This document shows, one piece after another, positions 1 to 6,493 of a DNA stretch of 9,345 bases. The position numbers and the translations under genes are program-made. The notes beneath the pieces were generated by a model. That model saw only the letters and a list, made by a program, of their open reading frames with translations. It was not told the origin of the DNA and made no database searches. Numbering within the stretch: the first letter of the stretch is position 1; each line of letters opens with the position of its first letter. Source of the stretch: an uncultured Selenomonadales bacterium (GTDB lineage: Bacteria > Bacillota > Negativicutes > Selenomonadales > Selenomonadaceae); contig CALFJB010000069.1 in the NCBI GenBank assembly GCA_937877565.1, forward strand, positions 1 to 9,345, written 5' to 3'.

Positions 1-3000
1 CAACATTTGTAAATCCTTCATTTAACCATTGAGAAAAGCTAAAGTCCGGCAAAATGTTTGAAATGCTGAAGTCTGAAAAAATTTGAGGTAATTCAATATT
101 TGTAATTCCTTCATTTAACCATTGAGAAAAGCTAAATTCCGGCAAAATGTTTGAAATGCTGAAGTCAGGCAAATTAGTTTCACTCATAACTATAGGCGTC
201 CCTAAAGTTACTGCGTTTTGCCCACTAATTCCGGCATTAGCGAGCGATGATAAAGCATACGTTTTTTGTCCACTCTCTCCAGCGTTAGCGAGTTGTGATG
301 TAGCATAAATTTTTTGTCCGCTAATACCTTCATTTGTGAGACGTGTTACACTTTCCGGCACATATTGGTTTGATTTATCAGTAATCCCCAAAAACGATTT
401 AACTGTGTCTATGCCATTTTTAACTGTAGTTTTGAAATTTTCCGCAGAATAAGTTTTTTGTTCGCTGATACTCGATACATCTTTTTCAGATTCACTGCCA
501 AAACCAAAAAATGATTTTACAGCATTAAAATTGGGCAAATTATTTTTGCCCATAACTACAGATGTTCCTAAAGTTACAGCATTTTTTCCAGTCGTTTCAA
601 AATTAGTAGGCTGTGCTAAATTTTGAATTTTGGATTCGCTAATATTTGCGTTTGAAATATTTTTAGCGGTTTCTGTTTCGTTGTTAAAACCGAAAAATGA
701 TTTTACCGTGTCTATGCCATTTTTAACTGTGGTTTTAAAATTTTCACGAGCTGATTCTTGCGACGCTTTAGTAATTTCATCTAACGAGCTTGTATTGGTT
801 GAAAGCGTTTGATTAACCCCTGCAATCGGTTGATTAAAGTTTGTGCGCTGTCTTTCTTTATCACGTTGGCTTTTTTCAAATGCAGCGTTAATTTCATCTT
901 TTGAAACTTTTGAAAGCGCACTGTCGCCAAATTCTCCACTTTGCCAACTTTGCATACGTTCTTCGTGTTTTTGAAAGTCATAGATTTTTTTCAATCCCAT
1001 AACGAGTGCGCCACCCGCAAGAATTGAGCCTACACCGTCAAACGCTAAAAATTTATCTTTCAGTTGCGTAACAACTTTGGCAAGCAAGCCGCCTATATCT
1101 CCAATATCAAAACCGTCTTTAATTGATTCTTGAAGATAACGAATGTCATCAGTTAAACCCTGTGTAAATTCTCTAAGTCCACTACCGCCGCTACCTTCAA
1201 ACAATTCAAGTTGCAACGCCTCAAACGCCGAGCCTAGAGTTTTAACATCGCCTTCGAGTGTGTCCATTTTTATTTTTGACATTTCGTCAGCTTTACCGTG
1301 TGCTTTATCTATGGCGTCTGCCATTTTTTCCCAATCTTCAGTTGACGCCATTAAAACAGACAGCCACGCAGACATACCTTCTTGCCCCGCCATCATTGAA
1401 GTTAAAGTAGCTTTATCAGAATCAGTCATTCCACCTTTGGCTTTGACATTTTCAATCATCTTGCTTAATTTGGTACGTTGAACTTTGGTAAATTCTTTGC
1501 CTTCAAGCCTTTCAGTCATATCAAGTAATTGTTCAGGGTCGAAATCACCCGCAAAACGTTTTCGCATATCGCCGATAACATCACGTAATCTGCGCGTTTG
1601 TCCTGCTTTATGTAAAACTTCACCTGTAGCAGTGTCAATTTCGTCTTGCTGATAAGTAAAATCTACACCCAAACTTTCACGAGCAGCATTGGCGTTTAAT
1701 TGTAAAGCCGCAAGCCTTGTCAACATTGAACGTTGAGCAGTACCAGACATTGAGCCTTTAATTCCGGCATTTGCCATAATACCTGTCATCATTGCCCAAT
1801 CTTCAACTGCCCGCATTTTATCATCAGTAGATTGTGAGGCATATAACGAACCGACAACTGCCGCACTGTATTTTGAAGTTTCGCCCGCCATTCCAACAGT
1901 TGTATTTGCGTTGGTTGCCAGAGCCGCCATAACGTCTGCAAAATGGTCTGTAGCTTGAACTACTTTACCGTCAGCAGTTTTTACAGTATCAGTAGCCTTT
2001 AATCCAAACGCCGTCATTGCGTCCGTTACAATATCTGAAACTCTTGCCAAATCTTCACCTGACGCCGCCGCTAAATTCAAAACTGCCGGTAAACCTTTTT
2101 CAATTTGTTTAGTTTTCCAGCCAGCCATTCCCATATATTCTTCGGCTTTGCCAACTTCAGACGCTTTAAACATTGTAGTTGCACCAAGTTCTTTGGCGCG
2201 TTTTGTCAATCTTTCAAATTCTTCAGCATTTGCGCCGGTAATAGCTCTAACGGTTGCCATTTGGTACTCAAATTCTTTGTAAGTGTTCACAGCGTCCATT
2301 GCGCTATAGCCTAAACCTGCCACGCCCATAACTTGTGCGCCCATACCCATTGCCGCGCCGTTAGCAAATTCATTTAGCCTTCCGCCAACTGCATTTTTGG
2401 TATTAACTGCAACATTCCAACTTTTTTGAGTAAGCGAATTAAGCTGATTTTTAATTTTGCCCAGCGTTGATGTTGCATTACCGCTAACATTAACTTGAAC
2501 AGGGCGAGGATTTGAAACATTCATTCCCGCCGCTGATAACGTACTTCTTAAATTTTGAAGTCTTTGCTCCGTGTAAAGCCTTTGAGAAGTTTCCGCCATT
2601 CTTTGACGAAGTTGCCTTTCACTTGCAACAAATTCTCTTGTATTAAAGCCTTGTGCCGCTAAACTTTGTCTTCGTTGATTTAATTCAAATTGCTGGTTTT
2701 TTAATTCTTGTTTAAGTCGTGCAGCATTAGCTCTGGATTGTTCAAAAGCATTGCCAATACCTGCAAGTTCGCGCTGTGCTTGTTTGACGCCTCCGGCTAA
2801 AGTTTTTAATTCTGCGCCGGTACTGCGCGTCATTGCTTGACTGGCTTTTAATTCTGCCGAAGTTGCTTTTATTTGTTGTTGCAACTTTTGATATTCTTCA
2901 GTAGCACCACTGCTTTTAAACTTAGCCGCCTCAACTTTTAAGCCGCTAAGTTTATCTTGGAGTTGAGCAGTGGCGGATTGTGACATATTAAAAGTATTTT

Positions 3001-3244
3001 TTAATTCGTCATGCCTTGCCGTCATTTGCGCTACAACAGATTGCCCGTTTTTATATTGCTGTGCAAGTTTTGCAACTTCGCCATGACTACCAAGTTTTGA
3101 AACCGCGCCGTCAATAGATTTTAATTGTGATGCCGCACTCCTAAGCTTGCCGGTTAATTGGTCATTCATTTCCAGCGTAGCACTTAATTTATAATTTGAA
3201 CCAGTACCGCCGCCACCTTCAGCAAATCCGCCGCCTTCCGCCAT
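1..3244 (-). CDS. Phage tail tape measure protein (TP901 family), 3' end beyond window
   Basis: Tape measure proteins span the tail lumen, set tail length and are extruded into the cell envelope during DNA injection. The frame is open from ATG at 3244 to the window edge, giving at least 1081 residues. A GGTGAG ribosome binding site (3250-3255) overlaps the stop of the chaperone gene. Seen in order: a glycine-rich start (residues 1-16); a long Gln/Ala/Lys-rich, coiled-coil-like stretch (about 20-245); the conserved TP901/PhageMin_Tail core (about 317-515), with YKEFEYQMATVRAITGANAE, the ATTMFKASEVGKAEEYMGMAGW region cut into typical helices, and an AGIKGS turn near its end; another helical part; a Gly/Ala-rich hydrophobic segment (about 737-750); and from about residue 830 a region of nested repeats. 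I checked that reading frame is kept at several points from 3244 to 160. Function of the core is family knowledge; the repeats are seen directly. Confidence 0.93.
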   Translation of the reverse strand, partial: MAEGGGFAEGGGGTGSNYKLSATLEMNDQLTGKLRSAASQLKSIDGAVSKLGSHGEVAKLAQQYKNGQSVVAQMTARHDELKNTFNMSQSATAQLQDKLSGLKVEAAKFKSSGATEEYQKLQQQIKATSAELKASQAMTRSTGAELKTLAGGVKQAQRELAGIGNAFEQSRANAARLKQELKNQQFELNQRRQSLAAQGFNTREFVASERQLRQRMAETSQRLYTEQRLQNLRSTLSAAGMNVSNPRPVQVNVSGNATSTLGKIKNQLNSLTQKSWNVAVNTKNAVGGRLNEFANGAAMGMGAQVMGVAGLGYSAMDAVNTYKEFEYQMATVRAITGANAEEFERLTKRAKELGATTMFKASEVGKAEEYMGMAGWKTKQIEKGLPAVLNLAAASGEDLARVSDIVTDAMTAFGLKATDTVKTADGKVVQATDHFADVMAALATNANTTVGMAGETSKYSAAVVGSLYASQSTDDKMRAVEDWAMMTGIMANAGIKGSMSGTAQRSMLTRLAALQLNANAARESLGVDFTYQQDEIDTATGEVLHKAGQTRRLRDVIGDMRKRFAGDFDPEQLLDMTERLEGKEFTKVQRTKLSKMIENVKAKGGMTDSDKATLTSMMAGQEGMSAWLSVLMASTEDWEKMADAIDKAHGKADEMSKIKMDTLEGDVKTLGSAFEALQLELFEGSGGSGLREFTQGLTDDIRYLQESIKDGFDIGDIGGLLAKVVTQLKDKFLAFDGVGSILAGGALVMGLKKIYDFQKHEERMQSWQSGEFGDSALSKVSKDEINAAFEKSQRDKERQRTNFNQPIAGVNQTLSTNTSSLDEITKASQESARENFKTTVKNGIDTVKSFFGFNNETETAKNISNANISESKIQNLAQPTNFETTGKNAVTLGTSVVMGKNNLPNFNAVKSFFGFGSESEKDVSSISEQKTYSAENFKTTVKNGIDTVKSFLGITDKSNQYVPESVTRLTNEGISGQKIYATSQLANAGESGQKTYALSSLANAGISGQNAVTLGTPIVMSETNLPDFSISNILPEFSFSQWLNEGITNIELPQIFSDFSISNILPDFSFSQWLNEGFTNV
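2..187 (-). repeat. 93-bp tandem repeat inside the tape measure gene
   Basis: Bases 2-73 recur at 95-166 with only three mismatches in 72 positions. The offset is exactly 93 bases (31 codons), so the frame is kept. Each copy encodes DFSISNILP[DE]FSFSQWLNEG followed by [FI]TN[VI]. Such near identity inside otherwise diverged coding sequence points to recent duplication. Copy one runs off the window edge, so more copies may follow. Confidence 0.9.
180..345 (-). repeat. Three 16-residue repeats in the tape measure protein
   Basis: Three successive units read NEGISGQKIYATSQLA, then NAGESGQKTYALSSLA, then NAGISGQNAVTLG, a period of 48 bases. The core N-x-G-x-SGQ is constant. The DNA copies are diverged but recognisable, with shared strings such as TTTTTTGTCC and GCGTTAGCGAG on the plus strand. 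They lie just upstream, in gene direction, of the 93-bp repeat. Confidence 0.8.
389..746 (-). repeat. Dispersed in-frame repeat (about 55 bp, two copies 303 bp apart)
   Basis: The peptide ENFKTTVKNGIDTVKSF is encoded at about 692-746 and again at about 389-443, an offset of 303 bases or 101 codons. A partial third unit (VKSFFGF) sits near 500-525. A second dispersed unit, NAVTLGT followed by VM and NLP[DN]F, occurs at about 525-590 and 168-222. Together these show that the C-terminal third of the visible tape measure arose by repeated internal duplication. Confidence 0.8.
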
Positions 3245-3249
3245 CTGTC

Positions 3250-3753
3250 TCACCCCACTTTCATTTTTGCTCCGTGCATTTTAGCTAATGCTTGCATTAT
3301 TGATTTTAATTCTTTTGCCCTTCGTTTTTCTTCCGCTTCTTTTACTGCGTGATAAAATAATTGGTCTGTTTTTGACATATTCAGAAATTCATCAACTTTT
3401 ATTCCCCTCAAAGAGAAATAGCCTGCAGTTGCCGCAAGCCAGTTCTCTTCTAGGAGTTTTTCGTCTTCATGAATTTTAAAATCAATAGATTTTCCATAAC
3501 CGGCACATTTCATTATTGCTGACGCGATATGTCCAATTTCACCGGTTTTAAAAAGCATTGGTACAATATCTGAAGGAGCAGTGCAACCATACGCCTGTTG
3601 TAAATCTTTATCTTTAAGATTAGGTTCAACAACACTTTCGTAAATAAGTTCAATGTCGCTTTGCCGCCCGCCGCCTTCAATTTTTAAAGTTTCATCAATT
3701 ATTTTTGCTGTAGGTTGTTTGACAACAATAGTTCCTATTGAAGTTTCAAAGGC
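3250..3753 (-). CDS. Tail assembly chaperone (XkdN-like), 5' end missing or frameshifted
   Basis: In contractile-tailed phages the gene just before the tape measure encodes a chaperone that coats the tape measure during tail assembly. The frame is open from 3753 to the TGA at 3250, 167 residues, but has no ATG, GTG or TTG until the internal ATG at 3558. The part before that ATG looks genuine: TSIGTIVVKQPTAKIIDETL, then a segment with ELIYESVVEPNLKDKDLQQA and YGCTAPSDIVP. This resembles the helical chaperone domain, followed by a charged C-terminal half (AATAGYFSLRGIKVDEFLNM, then a Lys/Glu-rich helix). Starting at 3558 would lose that domain, so I give the full open frame. It is preceded in frame by TAA-ATT-TAA (3762-3754). 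A plausible explanation is a lost start or an indel near 3750. Family assignment rests on position and general resemblance. Confidence 0.65.
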   Translation of the reverse strand, partial: AFETSIGTIVVKQPTAKIIDETLKIEGGGRQSDIELIYESVVEPNLKDKDLQQAYGCTAPSDIVPMLFKTGEIGHIASAIMKCAGYGKSIDFKIHEDEKLLEENWLAATAGYFSLRGIKVDEFLNMSKTDQLFYHAVKEAEEKRRAKELKSIMQALAKMHGAKMKVG

Positions 3754-3759
3754 TTAAAT

Positions 3760-4121
3760 TTATTTTTCTTTACGGTTGAGATGTCCAAGAATATTTCCGC
3801 AATGACGCGAAAAACAACGAACATTTTTATATTTGCAAATTAAAAAAATTTTTCCACATACAATACAAATAAGTTCTTCAGTTTGATTTTATTGTTTTTA
3901 TCGCGATCACAATGACCGTCTGCAATTTTTTTATTATGATGAACAAAACAACCGGGCGGAGTTTCGCCGTTAAATTTCTGATGATTTTCGTCAATAACTT
4001 CAACTCTTCGATTCGGTTCATCAAATTTGCCATTAGGAATAAAATTCAACGCCGTTTATTACGTAGAATTAAATTTTGGAATAGATTCAAGCAAAATTTT
4101 TTCTGATTCTGTCTTTGTCAT
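3760..4121 (-). pseudogene. Broken zinc-finger ORF in the place of the tail tube gene
   Basis: A GGAG site at 4131-4134 lies nine bases before ATG 4121, which opens a 20-codon frame (MTKTESEKILLESIPKFNST) ended by two in-frame TAA codons (4061-4056). The same frame then stays open from 4055 through FIPNGKFDEPNRRVEVIDEN and PPGCFVHHNKKIADGHCDRD. The likely continuation needs two frame changes: in the A-run near 3898 (to ELICIVCGKIF) and in the T-run near 3814-3819 (to CFSRHCGNILGHLNRKEK, ending at TAA 3762-3760). The reconstructed C-terminus has a C-x2-C and a C-x4-C knuckle, as in small treble-clef zinc fingers. I do not recognise the family; a regulatory or nuclease-accessory role is possible. 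Multiple lesions in one short gene make decay likely, but homopolymer sequencing errors could explain two of them. Confidence 0.5.
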
Positions 4122-4130
4122 AAATATTTG

Positions 4131-4134
4131 CTCC
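4131..4134 (-). promoter_or_regulatory. Ribosome binding site (GGAG) for the zinc-finger ORF
   Basis: The minus strand reads AAAAAAGGAG nine bases before ATG 4121. It is the only good ribosome binding site between the sheath remnant and the chaperone, and shows that a real gene once started here although the frame now stops after 20 codons. Confidence 0.6.
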
Positions 4135-4138
4135 TTTT

Positions 4139-4676
4139 TTAGTTGCAATTTTTCAAATAATCAGCCATGAAGTTTTCGCTAATATTAAAGTTCTATTTTC
4201 AACAATTTTAATGTAGCGGAAATCTTGCCCAAAATCATTTGTAAAAACGTGAAGTGAATTACAGCCACGCGCAATTTTAACACCGTTGCCATCGTCTTCA
4301 TCAATAAGACAAAGTTCTCCGTTATTAATGTGTTCATCAACATCATCATAAACATCACAATCTACAACTTCGCTAAGTTCATAATGAGTCATACTGCGGT
4401 CAAGTGTAACACCGCAAACAATACCGAGTATTCTAGCCGTGTATTCAGCCGCTATTAAAGCTTCAGTATAATCAGGATTGATAACACGAATATTGCCAGT
4501 AGTAAAATTAATGACGCCGTAATAATCAGCGTCAATATTTGCAACACAACTTTGTCCAAAACATTTTCATCATTAAGAATCATAACGCCTACGCCGCGCC
4601 CACTTCGATTTATCGCCGTTGACGCCTTAGATTTAAAATTTATAACTATTTGAGGACGTCCCAATTTTTTAGCCAT
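4139..4676 (-). pseudogene. Tail sheath protein remnant (XkdK-like), internally deleted
   Basis: Sheath subunits surround the tail tube and contract at infection. From ATG 4676 (GGGAG site about nine bases upstream) the first 37 residues match the usual sheath start: MAKKLGRPQIVINFKSKAST, then an Arg-Ser-Gly-Arg-Gly turn and VMILND. Near 4566 the frame breaks; this original frame stops at 4455. A different frame, open from 4566 to TGA 4153, continues with sheath middle-domain sequence: ANIDADYYGVINFTTGN, then EYTARILGIVCGVTLDRS, then a segment with NNGELCLIDED, VKIARGCNSL and DFRYIKIVE. A normal sheath has roughly 350-480 residues, so about 200 codons are missing between the two parts. The end is also abrupt: after KIVE the expected C-terminal domain is absent, and a third frame (FNISENFMADYLKNCN, stop 4141-4139) may be its tail. 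The product cannot be a working sheath. Confidence 0.82.
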
Positions 4677-5216
4677 TTAATCATATCTCCCTTCAAATAA
4701 ATCTTGAATCATGGCTGAAGGATTTATCTCTTCTTTATTTTCTTCAGCCGTTAAATTAAATTTCAAATTCTGCATTAAATTATAGTCCAGCCCTTCATAT
4801 TCATCACTTTGAACATAATCTGTAAAATCTAAATTAAATTCGTAATGAAGTATTTCGTCTACGATGTACGAATTGAAAGTATAAACTGTGGTATATCGCG
4901 TTTTAGTTTTGTCATTATCTTCAGTTTCAATTTCAACATAGGGCATTACTGCCGTCGTCAATTTATCAGAAATTTCCCATAAGTCATCAGCATTAATCGC
5001 TGTATATTCGTCAGGGAACAATATCACTTGAATATCAACGTTTATTGACCACTGAAAATAAGCTTTATCAATACTTGTCTTTTTAGAATTTAAATCAATC
5101 CAAATGTAAGATTGATTAGATTTTTCAACGTGATTAAAAGATACTGCGTAAGGTAATTTTGCTTTATCATTAACTAAAACTTTTAAAGCGTGTCTAATTT
5201 CTTTTGCCGTTATCAT
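4677..5216 (-). CDS. Tail terminator / tail completion protein (XkdJ-like)
   Basis: This 179-residue protein sits between the gp10-like protein and the sheath, the position of the PBSX XkdJ family (DUF6838-type tail terminators), which cap the tail and join it to the head. I chose ATG 5216 because GGTGG lies five bases upstream; an earlier TTG at 5228 has no such site. Visible features are an N-terminal helix (MITAKEIRHALKVLVNDKAK), a beta-rich middle (YIWIDLNSKK, YFQWSINVDIQVILFP), a central helix (ADDLWEISDKLTTAVMPYVE) and a strand-rich end (HYEFNLDFTDYV). The acidic tail is variable in this group. The start is one base after the stop of the preceding gene, so translation is probably coupled. 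Assignment rests mainly on fold pattern, length and gene order. Confidence 0.7.
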   Translation of the reverse strand: MITAKEIRHALKVLVNDKAKLPYAVSFNHVEKSNQSYIWIDLNSKKTSIDKAYFQWSINVDIQVILFPDEYTAINADDLWEISDKLTTAVMPYVEIETEDNDKTKTRYTTVYTFNSYIVDEILHYEFNLDFTDYVQSDEYEGLDYNLMQNLKFNLTAEENKEEINPSAMIQDLFEGRYD

Positions 5217-5217
5217 T

Positions 5218-5601
5218 TTAACCACCAAATATTGAATTGAGAATTGCCATGCCGTCCTGCCTAAAATTCGCCTTTGTTTCTTCTACAGCGTTTTTAAGCA
5301 TGTGGCGACCTTGTACAACTTTGCCGGTAAATTTTTCCCTGATTTTTACGCGGTGTCCTTTTTCCACAAAAATTCCATAATGAACATTGTTGTAAATCGT
5401 AACTGAATTATCAGTTGGCGGCGTTTGTTTCCAACTGCCGCGCAATAATCCAGTATCAACAGGAGTGCGTTTTATTGCCCGCCCGCGAATTATTCCCGCC
5501 TCTTTGGCTAAAAATTGTTTTTTGACATTTGGAATTTTAGTTGCGGCTTTTTCCAGTACGTTAATCAGTTCTTCAATCCCGTCAATTTTAACATTTATCA
5601 T
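5218..5601 (-). CDS. HK97 gp10-like neck/tail protein (XkdI-like)
   Basis: This 127-residue protein belongs to the HK97 gp10 family, minor proteins at the head-tail junction that are needed for complete tails. Diagnostic features are the N-terminal helix (GIEELINVLEKAATKIPNVK), the conserved IKRTPVDTGLLRGSW motif at about residues 43-58, the NVHYGIFVEKGHR strand and turn (about 71-83), and the C-terminal helix after GRHMLKNAVEE. Length is normal for the family. ATG 5601 overlaps the TGA of the previous gene (ATGA), and a GGGAGG site lies ten bases upstream. Intact, with no anomaly seen. Confidence 0.92.
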   Translation of the reverse strand: MINVKIDGIEELINVLEKAATKIPNVKKQFLAKEAGIIRGRAIKRTPVDTGLLRGSWKQTPPTDNSVTIYNNVHYGIFVEKGHRVKIREKFTGKVVQGRHMLKNAVEETKANFRQDGMAILNSIFGG

Positions 5602-5975
5602 CGCTGCATTGCCTCCCTTCGCCGTCGCATACTAATTTCTTTGTGCGTTATGTAGTTGAACGAAGTACCGGCAACCAATTTAAAAGTTTCGCCTTCATGT
5701 ACCACGTCAACAATATCATTTTCCTCAATGATAATATCAGGGTCACAAGTCAATCTGAAATCAATCTTAATATCCTGCGCCCTGTCTTCACGGTCAGCGT
5801 CTAAATCTTTGTATTGGCTTAACTTACAGGGTAAATTGCTGTAAATTATATCGTGCTGTTGACGCAGTGCGCCCGTCCAGTCTTCAGTTGTTTCAACTGC
5901 GCGAGAGACAGTTGCAGAATCTTTATACATAATGTCATGCAAACATTGCTTGAGATAATTAAGCGAAAATCTCAT
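5598..5975 (-). CDS. Head closure / head-tail stopper protein (XkdH-like)
   Basis: This 125-residue protein matches the pattern of head-tail stoppers such as PBSX XkdH/YqbH (DUF3599) and SPP1 gp16, small beta-barrel proteins that plug the connector after packaging. Seen are an N-terminal helix (LNYLKQCLHDIMY), the Cys-Lys-Leu-Ser strand after SNLPC (about residues 46-53), the IKIDFRLTCDPDIIIEENDI strand/loop region (about 69-88), EGETFKLVAG (about 93-102) and THKEISMRRRR at the end. The start overlaps the connector stop as ATGA (5975-5972), which implies coupled translation; the upstream GTGG site is weak. Fold, size and place in the operon agree. The exact family name is inferred. Confidence 0.8.
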   Translation of the reverse strand: MRFSLNYLKQCLHDIMYKDSATVSRAVETTEDWTGALRQQHDIIYSNLPCKLSQYKDLDADREDRAQDIKIDFRLTCDPDIIIEENDIVDVVHEGETFKLVAGTSFNYITHKEISMRRRREAMQR

Positions 5976-6370
5976 CTTGACACCACTTTTCTATAAAGAT
6001 TCAAACGCGGTTTTATCGTTTCAAAGTCTGAATCTGAAAGCAAGCCAACATTGTCTGACGCAGTAGTTTTAACCGCAAAATTCGTATCAAATTTAAAAGA
6101 CGTGTCATCCATTTTTATTTCAGAAAGCGGCAAATTAACCGTGCCGCTTTCATCAGGTGTTGCTAATTCTGCGTCAGATAATCTTTTTAAAATCAATTCA
6201 ACGCACGTATAAATTAAAGCTTCGGGAAAGTCTTGACGATGACAATAATCTAGAATATCAATCACTAATTTTTCAATCAAAAATTTCCAAATCTCGCTCG
6301 TCAGTTGCCTCTCCGGTGCTGTAATTTGAATTTTTTGATTTATGATTTCTATTGCCTCTTCCTTTGTCAT
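5972..6370 (-). CDS. Head-tail connector protein (gp6-like)
   Basis: Gp6-like connectors form a ring below the portal and are mainly helical. ATG 6370 is supported by AAGGTGG (6376-6382) five bases upstream, giving 132 residues; the open frame extends further upstream to 6421 but without a comparable site. The protein has a helical N-terminal two-thirds (MTKEEAIEIINQK, SEIWKFLIEKLVIDILDYCH, PEALIYTCVELILKRLSD), typical of the gp6/YqbG group, then a less ordered part with DDTSFKFD and a short basic C-terminus (LYRKVVSR). It follows the capsid gene and a small gene that it overlaps by 98 bases, and its stop overlaps the next start. Confidence 0.82.
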   Translation of the reverse strand: MTKEEAIEIINQKIQITAPERQLTSEIWKFLIEKLVIDILDYCHRQDFPEALIYTCVELILKRLSDAELATPDESGTVNLPLSEIKMDDTSFKFDTNFAVKTTASDNVGLLSDSDFETIKPRLNLYRKVVSR

Positions 6371-6479
6371 TGTTGCCACCTTCAGTAGGTTTGAAACCTT
6401 GATTTTTGTACAGCACTTCATAGGCTACAGGTGTAGCTCTTATCGTTCGCTTACCGTCGGTGTAAGTTTTCTTTTCCAT
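6273..6479 (-). CDS. Small conserved phage protein between capsid and connector
   Basis: I chose ATG 6479 because GGTGA lies five bases upstream (6485-6489), giving 68 residues; an in-frame ATG at 6494 abuts the capsid stop (TAATG) and would add five. The first part, YTDGKRTIRATPVAYEVLYK followed by NQGFKP, resembles a small conserved protein often found right after the major capsid gene in Firmicutes phages (DUF7302-like); its role is unknown. The rest is hydrophilic and rich in Asn, Lys and Gly. The frame runs 98 bases into the connector gene, longer than any other overlap here, so the C-terminal 30 or so residues may be unnatural, either from a lost stop codon or a frameshift. Confidence 0.65.
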   Translation of the reverse strand: MEKKTYTDGKRTIRATPVAYEVLYKNQGFKPTEGGNNDKGRGNRNHKSKNSNYSTGEATDERDLEIFD

Positions 6480-6493
6480 ATCAATCACCAACA

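Noticed and set aside
1..345. CRISPR array suggested by repeated short strings near the window edge
   Set aside because: The repeats are in frame inside one long coding sequence, differ in period (48, 93 and 303 bases) and lack unique spacers.
1143..1481. Plus-strand open frame of 112 codons inside the tape measure gene
   Set aside because: It is antisense to a clearly conserved tape measure frame, has no ribosome binding site, and its Ser/Leu/Pro-rich product is typical of the reverse strand of an Ala/Glu/Lys-rich helical protein.
4056..4061. TAA reassigned to an amino acid, suggested by continued coding after TAA TAA
   Set aside because: TAA ends the capsid, gp10-like and terminator genes at sensible places, so it acts as a stop in this genome; decay explains the interruption better.
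3912..4106. Plus-strand 64-codon frame in the zinc-finger region
   Set aside because: No ribosome binding site and a composition expected of antisense AT-rich DNA; the minus strand has the better start and recognisable cysteine motifs.
4455..4566. Hydrophobic C-terminus (possible membrane helix) after the sheath N-terminal 37 codons
   Set aside because: The Leu/Ile-rich stretch is an off-frame reading of conserved sheath sequence (ANIDADYYGVINF), so it is a frameshift tail and not a membrane protein.
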